This document shows positions 8,108-15,119 of a stretch of DNA of 17,397 bases, piece after piece. The translations under genes and the position numbers were made by a program. This DNA comes from an uncultured Bacteroidota bacterium (lineage in GTDB: Bacteria > Bacteroidota > Bacteroidia > UKL13-3), in the NCBI GenBank assembly GCA_903907885.1, contig CAIVPY010000092.1, positions 1 through 17,397 on the forward strand, given 5' to 3'. Positions within the stretch are counted from its first letter, which is position 1. Each line of letters starts with the position of its first letter. Below the pieces are notes generated by a model that saw nothing but the letters and a program-made list of their open reading frames with translations, did not search any database and was not told the origin of the DNA.

Positions 8108-10225
8108 TTAACTAAACATTATAAAAACCAAAAAACTACTTGCATAAGCAAGTACAGTCATATAAACAAACTGAATTATAGGCCATTTGTTGCTATGTGT
8201 TTCTTTTTTTACTACAGCAATGGTACTCATACATTGCAAAGCAAATGCATAAAATATCATCAAGGAAAGTATAGTTGCTAAACTATAACTAGGTTTTCCT
8301 GTCTGGCTATTTATGTCTGCTTGCATTTTTGTTTTTATATTGCTAAAGGTTTCTTCTCCACCATCATCATTCACACTGTATATTGTGCTCATTGTACCAA
8401 CAAAAACCTCACGTGCAGCAAGAGATGTTAAAAGGGCAATCCCTATTTTCCAATCAAAACCTAGTGGACGAATAGCAGGTTCTATCATTTTGCCGAATTC
8501 TCCAGCGTAGCTTGCTTCAAGTTTTTGTGCATTCATTTGAAGTTTGGCCTCCTCTCTAATATTTTGGGGCAAACTTTCATTGTTAATAGTTGTAGCATAC
8601 TTTTGTTCAACTTTGGCAATATTACCATGTGGCCCAGTAGATGCTAATACCCACAACACCACAGAAACGGCAACTATAATCTTACCTGCACCCCACACAA
8701 ATGCACCCACTTTTTCATATAAAGTTATCATCAAGTTGCTAAAAACAGGCATTTTATAGCTTGGTAATTCCATGATAAAATAGTTTTTCTGTTTTTGTTT
8801 GATGAAAAATTTAAACATCCATGCACTGAAAATAGCAGCAACAAACCCAATTAGATACATCACCATTAATACCAATCCATGTACATTAAATGGACCCCAT
8901 TTGGCTGTATCTGGAATTAACATGCCTATAAGTAATGTATATACTGGCAAACGTGCACTGCAACTCATTAGCGGGGTAACCAATATGGTAATTAATCGTT
9001 CTTTTTTGTTTTCAATATTTCTTGAAGCCATGATACTTGGCACAGCACAAGCCATTCCGCTTATAAGGGGTACAATAGATTTACCATTCATTCCAAAAGG
9101 TCGCATAATACGATCCATCATAAAACCTACCCTCGCCATATAACCAACGTCTTCTAATATTGCAATGAACAAAAACAGAATAATTATTTGTGGAAGAAAA
9201 ATCATAACCCCGCTTAATCCAGCAAGCACCCCCTGAACCAACAAATCACTCAAAATGCCTTTAGGTAAATGTGATTCGATGTAGCCAGAAACCATAGAAA
9301 AAATATATTCTACCAAATACATTGGATAGCTACTCCAACTAAACATGGCCTGAAATACTAATAAAAGTAACACCAAAAAGATGCCAATGCCCAAGTAACG
9401 ATGTGTTAATATTTCATCTACTTTGTGGGTTAAAGAATTTTTTAATTGACTGGTATTTATTAGTCGGGCATTTTTAACGATGTTTTCAATAATTTGATAG
9501 CGGGCCAATATTTCATCTTCTTGAAATTTTCGTGTGTCAAAATTATATTTTTCAAAAATTTGAATAATGCGTTGAGCCTTTTCACTTAGTAAGCTTGAAG
9601 CATTAATAGCAAATTGTAAAGCTGCATATTTGTTTCGTTTGTCTGTGGCTTTACAGACCTCTTCAAGCATTTTAATATCTACATGGTCAAGCTTAAAGTA
9701 TTCAGCAGTAACACGTAATTTATCGTTGAGTAAAGCAGATTTGATATTATCAATACCCACTTGTTTTCTTGCATTAATAGCAAAAATAGGAACACCTAAT
9801 TCTTTCTCTAGTAGTTTTATATCGTAACGTATGCCTTTGCGCTCTGCCACGTCCATCATGTTCAAACACAATATGATGGGAACACCTAAGTCTGCTACTT
9901 GACTAAATAGTAATAAATTCCTTTTAAGGTTACTAGCATCAGCTATAAAAATAACTAGGTCTGGGTAATTGTTTTCAGCTTTGTTTCTAAGTATTTCGTA
10001 TGTAACTAATTCGTCAGCACTTTTAGGATAAAGACTATAGGTGCCAGGCAAATCAATTATTTGAGCTTTTAATCCTGCGCTTAATCGTGTTTCACCTGTT
10101 TTTTTCTCAACAGTAGTGCCCGCAAAATTACTTACTTTGTGATTAAGCCCCGTAAGGGCATTAAATAAACTTGTTTTACCACAATTGGGATTTCCTACTA
10201 AGGCTACGGTTATCTCTTTCTGCAT
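8108..10225 (-). CDS. feoB: Ferrous iron transporter FeoB
   Basis: Inner-membrane Fe(II) importer with a cytoplasmic G-protein domain. Residues 1-165 carry G1 GNPNCGKT (11-18), the G2 threonines in AGTTVEKK (35-42), G3 DLPG (58-61) and G4 NMMD (122-125). A helical insertion domain follows to about 270. The membrane part starts near residue 280 and has the two FeoB gate sequences: GMACAVPSIMASR, then TPLMSCSARLPVYTLLIG, with the conserved cysteines. A second gate-like repeat near the C-terminus contains AAREVFVGTMSTIY. The last helices end at 705 residues, within the usual range and without a FeoC-like tail. The start codon overlaps the feoA stop by one base (TAATG), so translation is probably coupled to feoA. 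Iron-responsive control is expected for the family, but I could not identify an operator. Confidence 0.96.
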   Translation of the reverse strand: MQKEITVALVGNPNCGKTSLFNALTGLNHKVSNFAGTTVEKKTGETRLSAGLKAQIIDLPGTYSLYPKSADELVTYEILRNKAENNYPDLVIFIADASNLKRNLLLFSQVADLGVPIILCLNMMDVAERKGIRYDIKLLEKELGVPIFAINARKQVGIDNIKSALLNDKLRVTAEYFKLDHVDIKMLEEVCKATDKRNKYAALQFAINASSLLSEKAQRIIQIFEKYNFDTRKFQEDEILARYQIIENIVKNARLINTSQLKNSLTHKVDEILTHRYLGIGIFLVLLLLVFQAMFSWSSYPMYLVEYIFSMVSGYIESHLPKGILSDLLVQGVLAGLSGVMIFLPQIIILFLFIAILEDVGYMARVGFMMDRIMRPFGMNGKSIVPLISGMACAVPSIMASRNIENKKERLITILVTPLMSCSARLPVYTLLIGMLIPDTAKWGPFNVHGLVLMVMYLIGFVAAIFSAWMFKFFIKQKQKNYFIMELPSYKMPVFSNLMITLYEKVGAFVWGAGKIIVAVSVVLWVLASTGPHGNIAKVEQKYATTINNESLPQNIREEAKLQMNAQKLEASYAGEFGKMIEPAIRPLGFDWKIGIALLTSLAAREVFVGTMSTIYSVNDDGGEETFSNIKTKMQADINSQTGKPSYSLATILSLMIFYAFALQCMSTIAVVKKETHSNKWPIIQFVYMTVLAYASSFLVFIMFS

Positions 10226-10449
10226 TAACTAATAAGTTTAATCTGAACACTAGCAGCATCTTGTAATCGGATACAAATCTTACTCTCGCTAAGCAAAACA
10301 GCTATTGGGTCGCCAAAAGGGGCTACGTTTTCCAACAGAATAGATTCTCCAGGTAATAAGCCCATTTCAAACAGCTTTAGCGAAAGGTCGTCATCGGTAA
10401 CCTTTTCAATTATAGCTTTTTGCCCAAATTTCAATTCTGTAAGGTTCAT
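10225..10449 (-). CDS. feoA: FeoA, small SH3-like partner of FeoB
   Basis: A cytosolic FeoA-family protein that supports FeoB-mediated iron uptake. I choose the ATG at 10449, giving 74 residues that begin MNLTELKFGQKAIIEKV, the normal FeoA opening. An upstream in-frame ATG at 10515 would add 22 residues unlike the family. The core pattern is complete: LKLFEMGLLPGESILLENVAPFGDPIAV, where LxxMGhxPG and the G-P-I turn mark the SH3-like fold, and the end VQIKLI closes the last strand. Its stop overlaps the feoB start by one base (TAATG), so feoA is first in a two-gene operon. No clear promoter box was found in the 230 bp upstream. Confidence 0.92.
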   Translation of the reverse strand: MNLTELKFGQKAIIEKVTDDDLSLKLFEMGLLPGESILLENVAPFGDPIAVLLSESKICIRLQDAASVQIKLIS

Positions 10450-10540
10450 AAGAAGCTCGCAATTTAGAATAATATAAGGTATTTGCACGAATTGATATAA
10501 ATTGCTTATTGGCAAAGAAAGTTTCTACTTATTATTACTG

Positions 10541-10610
10541 CGGGCTGCCTAGCGAAGTAGCGCCTATGGTTGTGTGTTTTTCACCAACCACAATTAACCC
10601 TAGCGCATTA
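10541..10610. repeat. Hairpin-rich non-coding segment left of the orphan lipoprotein
   Basis: This 70-bp stretch is visibly richer in G and C than the DNA around it. It contains a stem-loop at 10567-10590 (TGGTTG and GTG pairing with CAC and CAACCA, one bulged T, loop of five T). CCTAGCG occurs twice, at about 10549 and 10589. There is no downstream T-run in either direction, so it does not read as a terminator. It may be a dispersed intergenic repeat or an RNA structure; I cannot tell which. Confidence 0.4.
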
Positions 10611-10676
10611 CGAAAATATAAAACCTAAATACCAACCAAATTAATAATATTTGTTAAACGTAATAAACAACAGACC

Positions 10677-11270
10677 ATGAAAACAAAACTAATAATAATT
10701 ATCACAGTGTTTATATTTCTGCAAAGCTGTAAGCGAGACAATGATAATGTTACTTGTGGGGGGAAAACGATAAACAGAAATTTACAAGTAATGTATAAAC
10801 AAAATATAACATATAATGGTATTAGTGATACATTACATTTAGTTGACAGTAATAATAATTCACTATATTTTATAGCACAAGGAATAGATAGTGGATACAA
10901 TTGTATTAAATATCAATCAAACCCAAATTGTTTAGATGATAATGTTTGCAATCAGTATTACAGATATAAATTTAAAGAAGTTAATAATAAAGCATTCTTT
11001 CAAATAAATAGCTATTTAAAAAACGAACCCATATTGATTTCAGAACTACTAAATATTTCGTTTTCTAATAAAGTATTTTCATTTGCACATTCAGATTTTC
11101 TTGATATTAACACACCTTTTAAATACCTACAAAGAGTATTTAATAATAAAATATATAATGATGTGCATTATACCTATACTATAGATAGGTTAGACACTAT
11201 GTTTTACAATCAACAATATGGTGTAATTGCCATACTTAATCATGACACAATAAATTGGTTTAGAAATTAA
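10677..11270 (+). CDS. Orphan lipoprotein, unknown function
   Basis: A 197-residue protein starting MKTKLIIIITVFIFLQSCKR: a short basic start, a hydrophobic stretch, and a good lipobox LQSC with the lipidated cysteine at residue 18. The mature part is rich in Asn, Tyr, Ile and Lys. It has four more cysteines (27, 76, 85, 91) that could form two disulfides in the periplasm or at the surface. Residues 45-65 (YNGISDTLHLVDSNNNSLYF) look like beta-strands of a small sandwich. I do not recognise the family. The coding sequence is strikingly AT-rich compared with its neighbours, and hairpin-forming non-coding DNA flanks it on both sides, which suggests a recently acquired or fast-evolving gene. It is divergent from feoA and convergent with the Fic-like gene. 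No strong promoter is visible; AATATTTG at 10646-10653 is a near match to a -7 box. Confidence 0.65.
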   Translation: MKTKLIIIITVFIFLQSCKRDNDNVTCGGKTINRNLQVMYKQNITYNGISDTLHLVDSNNNSLYFIAQGIDSGYNCIKYQSNPNCLDDNVCNQYYRYKFKEVNNKAFFQINSYLKNEPILISELLNISFSNKVFSFAHSDFLDINTPFKYLQRVFNNKIYNDVHYTYTIDRLDTMFYNQQYGVIAILNHDTINWFRN

Positions 11271-11345
11271 ATAAGAAGAATATAAAAAGACTAAGTCTAT
11301 TATTTATAATTTTATTACATACGATAGAATTAATATTCCCCAACT

Positions 11346-11389
11346 ATCCTTAGTCTTGTGAAATAGCATTAGCGAAGCTAACTAAGGAT
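11346..11389. repeat. Nested inverted repeat right of the orphan lipoprotein
   Basis: The outer arms ATCCTTAGT (11346-11354) and ACTAAGGAT (11381-11389) pair perfectly over 9 bp. Inside them TAGC (11364-11367) pairs with GCTA (11377-11380). The interior contains TAGCGAAG, also present at about 10551 on the other side of the lipoprotein gene. No T-run follows on either strand, so this is a structured element rather than an obvious terminator. Confidence 0.45.
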
Positions 11390-11443
11390 TGATAAATGAA
11401 AAAGAGTTTATAACTCGGTCAATCAAACAAGACAATCCCGAAG

Positions 11444-11502
11444 CAAAGCTTTGAATATGTAGTCCGAAATTTCTGACTGGTTTTTTAGAAGTTTAGAAAC
11501 TT
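11444..11502. other. Cluster of small palindromes at the 3' end of the Fic-like gene
   Basis: Three dyads lie close together: CAAAGCTTTG (11444-11453); an 18-bp imperfect palindrome with two mismatched positions at 11461-11478, followed on the plus strand by GG and six T; and AAGTTT-AG-AAACTT (11489-11502), which overlaps the stop codon of the Fic-like gene. The middle one could end plus-strand transcripts from the orphan lipoprotein, but its stem is weak. Confidence 0.3.
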
Positions 11503-12682
11503 ATTGAAAGTCTATTTGTTCTTCAGACTCTGTTATAAATGCAGCGTTGTACTTGTCTAGTTCTGTAGATTGAAGTTCTCTTAAATTTAAAGCATATCGC
11601 AATGCACTACCTGCACCAATCACTTTTACTAAACCTAATTCGAGCAGTAATGTAAAATCTCTTTGAATGGTTTTGCGGTTGCATCCAAACTCGCTCACCA
11701 GATCTTTAGTTGATATAAAACCGCGATGCTGTATGATATACATTATAAGCTTTTGACGTTTGTTGATTACACTGTCATCTATTTCTTTAAGCTTATATCC
11801 ACGTTTAAAAACATAATTCATTATGTTTTTTTGCCTTGGATTTAATTTATCGTAATCAACTTGTTTGCGAAAATAGGATTGCAGCAATAGCTCTATTCTA
11901 TTCAATTGTGAGCTGTGCATTTTCAATCCAAATTCCAACTGATGATTTAGGTCGAACTTGTCCTCGTTATCGTTTTTTTCGTCAGGTAGTGGTTTGTTTT
12001 CAATAAAATAAGCTCGGTATTCGTTTTTATTTAAATAAACTTCGTGTTCAACACTAAGCAAGCCATATAAATCCATCCCATGTTTTCTCAACCAAAAGTT
12101 TTGTAGCAAACAGGCTATACGACTTTTGCCTTCAGAAAACAATTCCATTCCTAATATTCTAAAATTGAGTATCCAAGATTGTACAATTGGGTGAAATTCG
12201 GTATCTGTATTTAAAAATTCAAATAGAGAGTCAAGTTGTAATTCAAAATCGGTTTTTAATTTTTCTGGCTCTCTTGGTATTTGTTTGTTAAATAAATTAA
12301 CCTCAGTGTGGTTATTATAAAGGTCGGTAATAATTATTTTGTGAAGGCGATAAATCATAGAAAGAGAGAGGGGTTCGTTAAACATATCGTTTAAATATTC
12401 CTCGGCTTTCATATATTGATAAACGGCTCTTTCGCTAAGACTGTTGGGCTTTACATTTTTATTAATAATGTATTTTACACTTTTAATATCAAGCAAATTA
12501 TGGTCGATAGCATTTGCATAATAATTGCGAAGTATGGCACTATTTGTTTTTTCTAAATCTTTGAATTGCTCGGGCAAATCAATAAACTCATAAATTTTGT
12601 TCAACTCATTGTATTGGTGAACAATATTTACAAAAGCATCGTCTATACTTATTTCGGGCTCGTACTTATTGATTAGAATCAT
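11501..12682 (-). CDS. Degenerate Fic-domain protein with C-terminal winged helix-turn-helix
   Basis: A 393-residue cytosolic protein with a Fic fold followed by a DNA-binding domain. The N-terminal helical part contains ANAIDHN (56-62), placed where Fic proteins carry the inhibitory (S/T)xxxE(G/N) motif; the Glu is replaced by Asp. The Fic core runs from about 105 to 230. HPIV (164-167) precedes a long helix, then ELFSEGKSR at 180-188 aligns with the catalytic loop HxFx(D/E)GNxR. The catalytic His is Glu and the loop Asn is Lys, while the acidic residue, Gly and Arg remain. AMP transfer is therefore unlikely; nucleotide or ligand sensing is an inference. Residues 308-366 form a DeoR-like wHTH (FISTKDLVSEFG, then CNRKTIQRDFTLLLELGLVK), preceded by a partial similar segment at 281-295. 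It probably acts as a transcriptional regulator. It stands alone, 156 bp after nadD. Confidence 0.75.
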   Translation of the reverse strand: MILINKYEPEISIDDAFVNIVHQYNELNKIYEFIDLPEQFKDLEKTNSAILRNYYANAIDHNLLDIKSVKYIINKNVKPNSLSERAVYQYMKAEEYLNDMFNEPLSLSMIYRLHKIIITDLYNNHTEVNLFNKQIPREPEKLKTDFELQLDSLFEFLNTDTEFHPIVQSWILNFRILGMELFSEGKSRIACLLQNFWLRKHGMDLYGLLSVEHEVYLNKNEYRAYFIENKPLPDEKNDNEDKFDLNHQLEFGLKMHSSQLNRIELLLQSYFRKQVDYDKLNPRQKNIMNYVFKRGYKLKEIDDSVINKRQKLIMYIIQHRGFISTKDLVSEFGCNRKTIQRDFTLLLELGLVKVIGAGSALRYALNLRELQSTELDKYNAAFITESEEQIDFQ

Positions 12683-12687
12683 CCATA

Positions 12688-12695
12688 CGAAACTA
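12688..12695 (-). promoter_or_regulatory. Candidate -7 box of the Fic-like gene
   Basis: The minus strand reads TAGTTTCG, one mismatch from TAnnTTTG. Only five bases separate it from the ATG at 12682, so transcription would start at or next to the start codon, giving a leaderless or nearly leaderless mRNA. No -33 element is evident. Confidence 0.3.
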
Positions 12696-12838
12696 CTTAC
12701 TATTTATGTACCCGTGTGAGTATATTGTATTCAACATGAAGTGAATTGTATGAAAAAAAAGACAAATTGCGATTTAATGGTTTTATTTCAATGGCTTAAA
12801 AACAAATATTATTAGGCGATAATATCATTTTAAGGCTA

Positions 12839-13417
12839 TTAACTTTGATAAAGACCTAATCGTAAAATTTCTAAACGAACTTTTTCGGGAACAAGATAAC
12901 TAATATTTTTTCCAGCCTGTAGTATTTCTCGTATATAAGTTGAAGAAATATTTAACAAAGGCACATCAAATAATTTAATTTTTGAATGGTTAGCTAATAT
13001 GGGATTTTCGTGAAAACCAGCCCTGCGATAAACATACAATTCATGTTCAGACAAAATTTTATCAAAGTCTTTCCATTTGTGAAAATTTTGCAAATTATCT
13101 CCACCAATAATAGGTATAAAGGTATGTTGAGGATACTCTTTTGATAAAAATGTTAATGTATTAATCGTGTATGAAGGTCTTTCTAATGAAAACTCAACAC
13201 TACAAGTTTCAAATCTATCATCATTTTCAATGGCAAGATTTAATAAATGTAGTCTTTGGTTTTCGTCCAACAAATCATCATTTGATTTAAAAGGATTTTG
13301 AGGAGATATTACAAACCATATTTTTTCAATATCTGTAAAATCTACCATATAGTTGGCTATAAGTAAATGCCCTGAATGAATTGGGTTAAACGATCCAAAA
13401 AACAAACCTATACGCAT
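12839..13417 (-). CDS. nadD: Nicotinate-nucleotide adenylyltransferase NadD
   Basis: Transfers AMP from ATP to nicotinate mononucleotide to make deamido-NAD, the penultimate step of NAD synthesis. The 192-residue length is typical. The nucleotidyltransferase signature GSFNPIHSGH (8-17) carries both catalytic histidines. SPQNPFKSN (38-46), IIGGDN (103-108) and KW at 115-116 line the substrate pocket. ISSTYIRE (157-164) is the second conserved ATP-binding motif. The start ATG at 13417 puts MRIGLFFGSF at the N-terminus, as expected. It lies 8 bp after gmk and is the last gene of the yicC-gmk-nadD operon, an order often seen in Bacteroidota. Confidence 0.96.
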   Translation of the reverse strand: MRIGLFFGSFNPIHSGHLLIANYMVDFTDIEKIWFVISPQNPFKSNDDLLDENQRLHLLNLAIENDDRFETCSVEFSLERPSYTINTLTFLSKEYPQHTFIPIIGGDNLQNFHKWKDFDKILSEHELYVYRRAGFHENPILANHSKIKLFDVPLLNISSTYIREILQAGKNISYLVPEKVRLEILRLGLYQS

Positions 13418-13425
13418 TTTATATA

Positions 13426-14010
13426 TTATTTTGAATTAAGAATTATTGTTTTTAAGAAGTCAGTAACTAATTTTTCGGCTTTAATAAGTGTATTGTTTAA
13501 AATATCATTTACCAAAACAATATCAAACCTAGGCTCATAGTCCAATTCAAGCACTGCTTTGCCTACTCTAATACAAAGCATTTCTTCTGTTTCTGTTGAT
13601 CTTTCTCTTAGCCTTCGAGCTAGTTCTTCAATGTTTGGTGGTTTTACAAATACGGCTAATGCTTGTTCTCCAAAATAGTTTTTAAGATTTAGTCCCCCTT
13701 CAACATCTACATCAAAAATTACCGTTTTATTTAAAGCCCATATTCTTTCCATTTCCGATTTAAGCGTTCCGTAATAATTACCACCATACACTTCCTCGTA
13801 TTCAATAAATTCGTGTGATTCAATTTTTTGTTTGAAGGTATCTATATTAATAAAATAGTAGTCTTTTCCATGCACTTCGTTGGGTCTTTGTTTGCGTGTG
13901 CAAGCAGAAACAGAAAACATCAAATCGTGATTTACGTTTAGTAAATGTTTTACAATAGTGGTCTTTCCGCTTCCAGATGGTGCACAAAAAATAACAGCCT
14001 TGTTTCTCAT
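13426..14010 (-). CDS. gmk: Guanylate kinase
   Basis: Phosphorylates GMP to GDP with ATP, an essential step in guanine nucleotide supply and cyclic nucleotide recycling. At 194 residues it has the usual length. The P-loop APSGSGKT is at 10-17. The GMP-binding part follows: SACTRKQRPNEVHGKDYYF at about 34-53, EYEEVYGGNYYGT at about 70-82, and FDVDVEGGLNLK (99-110), equivalent to the family's DIDVQGA loop. The lid arginines are in RRLRERSTETEE, and the adenine-side residues are in the closing VLVNDILNNT. The start ATG at 14010 leaves only a short MRNKAVIF strand before the P-loop. There are 8 bp to nadD and 8 bp from yicC, consistent with one transcript. Confidence 0.96.
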   Translation of the reverse strand: MRNKAVIFCAPSGSGKTTIVKHLLNVNHDLMFSVSACTRKQRPNEVHGKDYYFINIDTFKQKIESHEFIEYEEVYGGNYYGTLKSEMERIWALNKTVIFDVDVEGGLNLKNYFGEQALAVFVKPPNIEELARRLRERSTETEEMLCIRVGKAVLELDYEPRFDIVLVNDILNNTLIKAEKLVTDFLKTIILNSK

Positions 14011-14018
14011 TTCAATAT

Positions 14019-14888
14019 TTATAATACGTTGTTTAATTGCTCTTTGATTTTCTCTAAATCATCCTTCATTTCAATAACCCTTTTTTGAATATTTATCTCG
14101 TTAGCTTTTGAACCAATTGTGTTTATCTCTCTTCCAATTTCTTGAGCAATAAACGATAGTTTTTTGCCACTCGAATTTTCTTTTAGGGTATTTAAAAAAT
14201 AATCACCATGTTGTTTAAGTCGAGCTTTTTCTTCGCTAATATCAAGTTTTTCTATATAGTAAATTAACTCTTGTTCAAACCTGTTTTTATCAACCATGTC
14301 GTTGCTGATGCTAGAAAGTTCTTTTGTTATCTTGTCTTTTACAAATTTGATACGTGCCTCTTCGTATGGTTCAATTTCGCTCAATTTGTTCATAATTGAG
14401 TGGCATAATTTTTCTAACTCACCCAGCAACATATTACCTTCAATATTTCTGAACGTTTCAAAGTTATCAAAAGCCGATTTTACAGTATTAAAAATTTGCT
14501 TCCAATCTTCATCATTGGTTTCAGAATCTTTGTTACTGATAACCCCTGGCATATCAAACACATTGTTTAGTAGTTGACTTAATTCAATATTTGATTGTTC
14601 AGAAATTGATTTAAGTTGATTTACATAGTAAGTTACAACATCTGTATTTATTGGCGAAACCACATCTTCAGCATGTTTATAGGTTAAATTGATGTTTACG
14701 GTAACGGAACCACGCTCAATCCACTTACTCAATTCGCGCCTTAGTTCCAATTCTTTATGTTGCCATTGCCTAGGCATTCTAAGATTTAACTCAAAAAACT
14801 TTCCATTGAGTGATTTAACTTCAACTTTTATATTAACTTTATCTGTTTCGGTTTCGGCAATACCAAAACCAGTCATCGAGCGCAACAT
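14019..14888 (-). CDS. yicC: YicC/YloC-family endoribonuclease
   Basis: A member of the YicC/YloC family of endoribonucleases; E. coli YicC has been linked to small-RNA decay. The 289-residue protein starts with the hallmark MLRSMTGFG, continues with VEVKSLNGKFFELNLRMP (about 23-40), and ends with the family C-terminus: LDISEEKARLKQH, then SGKKLSFIAQEIGREINTIGSKA, then IEMKDDLEKIKEQLNNVL. All conserved blocks are present. It is first in the operon with gmk and nadD (8-bp gaps), suggesting co-expression of RNA turnover with nucleotide salvage, although a functional link is inference. A near-consensus -7 box lies 18 bp upstream of the ATG at 14888. Confidence 0.93.
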   Translation of the reverse strand: MLRSMTGFGIAETETDKVNIKVEVKSLNGKFFELNLRMPRQWQHKELELRRELSKWIERGSVTVNINLTYKHAEDVVSPINTDVVTYYVNQLKSISEQSNIELSQLLNNVFDMPGVISNKDSETNDEDWKQIFNTVKSAFDNFETFRNIEGNMLLGELEKLCHSIMNKLSEIEPYEEARIKFVKDKITKELSSISNDMVDKNRFEQELIYYIEKLDISEEKARLKQHGDYFLNTLKENSSGKKLSFIAQEIGREINTIGSKANEINIQKRVIEMKDDLEKIKEQLNNVL

Positions 14889-14906
14889 ATTTTATTAATT
14901 AGCCTG

Positions 14907-14914
14907 CGAAAGTA
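14907..14914 (-). promoter_or_regulatory. Candidate -7 box of the yicC-gmk-nadD operon
   Basis: The minus strand reads TACTTTCG followed by CAGG, one mismatch from TAnnTTTG, 18 bp before the yicC ATG. A TTTAGG sequence about 20 bp further upstream could serve as a weak -33 element. The expected leader is about 13 nt. Confidence 0.45.
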
Positions 14915-15083
14915 TGTTTTTTGATTGTATTATACCTAAACTCTTGGTAAGTGCTTTTTGTATTATTCAATTACACTATTGTGGTGTGTAGATTTTATGA
15001 ATATTTTGAATACAATAATTTGAATTTGGATAATCAAAAAATATTGTAACATCAAACTAATAATTGCCATTTTCTTACTCCTC

Positions 15084-15114
15084 TTGCATTAAGTAATAAT
15101 ATTTTCTATACTTG
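15084..15114 (+). promoter_or_regulatory. Candidate promoter of the symporter-comF pair
   Basis: TTG at 15084-15086, a 20-bp spacer and TATACTTG at 15107-15114 (one mismatch from TAnnTTTG). The -7 box ends five bases before the ATG at 15120, so the transcript would be leaderless or nearly so. Confidence 0.45.
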
Positions 15115-15119
15115 ATGAA

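Noticed and set aside
10450..10515. Upstream extension of feoA to the ATG at 10515.
   Set aside because: The added 22 residues do not resemble FeoA, whose fold normally begins at the MNLTELKFG start at 10449.
10625..10900. Minus-strand open frame of 91 codons with hydrophobic stretches overlapping the orphan lipoprotein.
   Set aside because: Its hydrophobic character mirrors the AT-rich lipoprotein codons; the plus-strand frame has a proper signal peptide and lipobox, so it is preferred.
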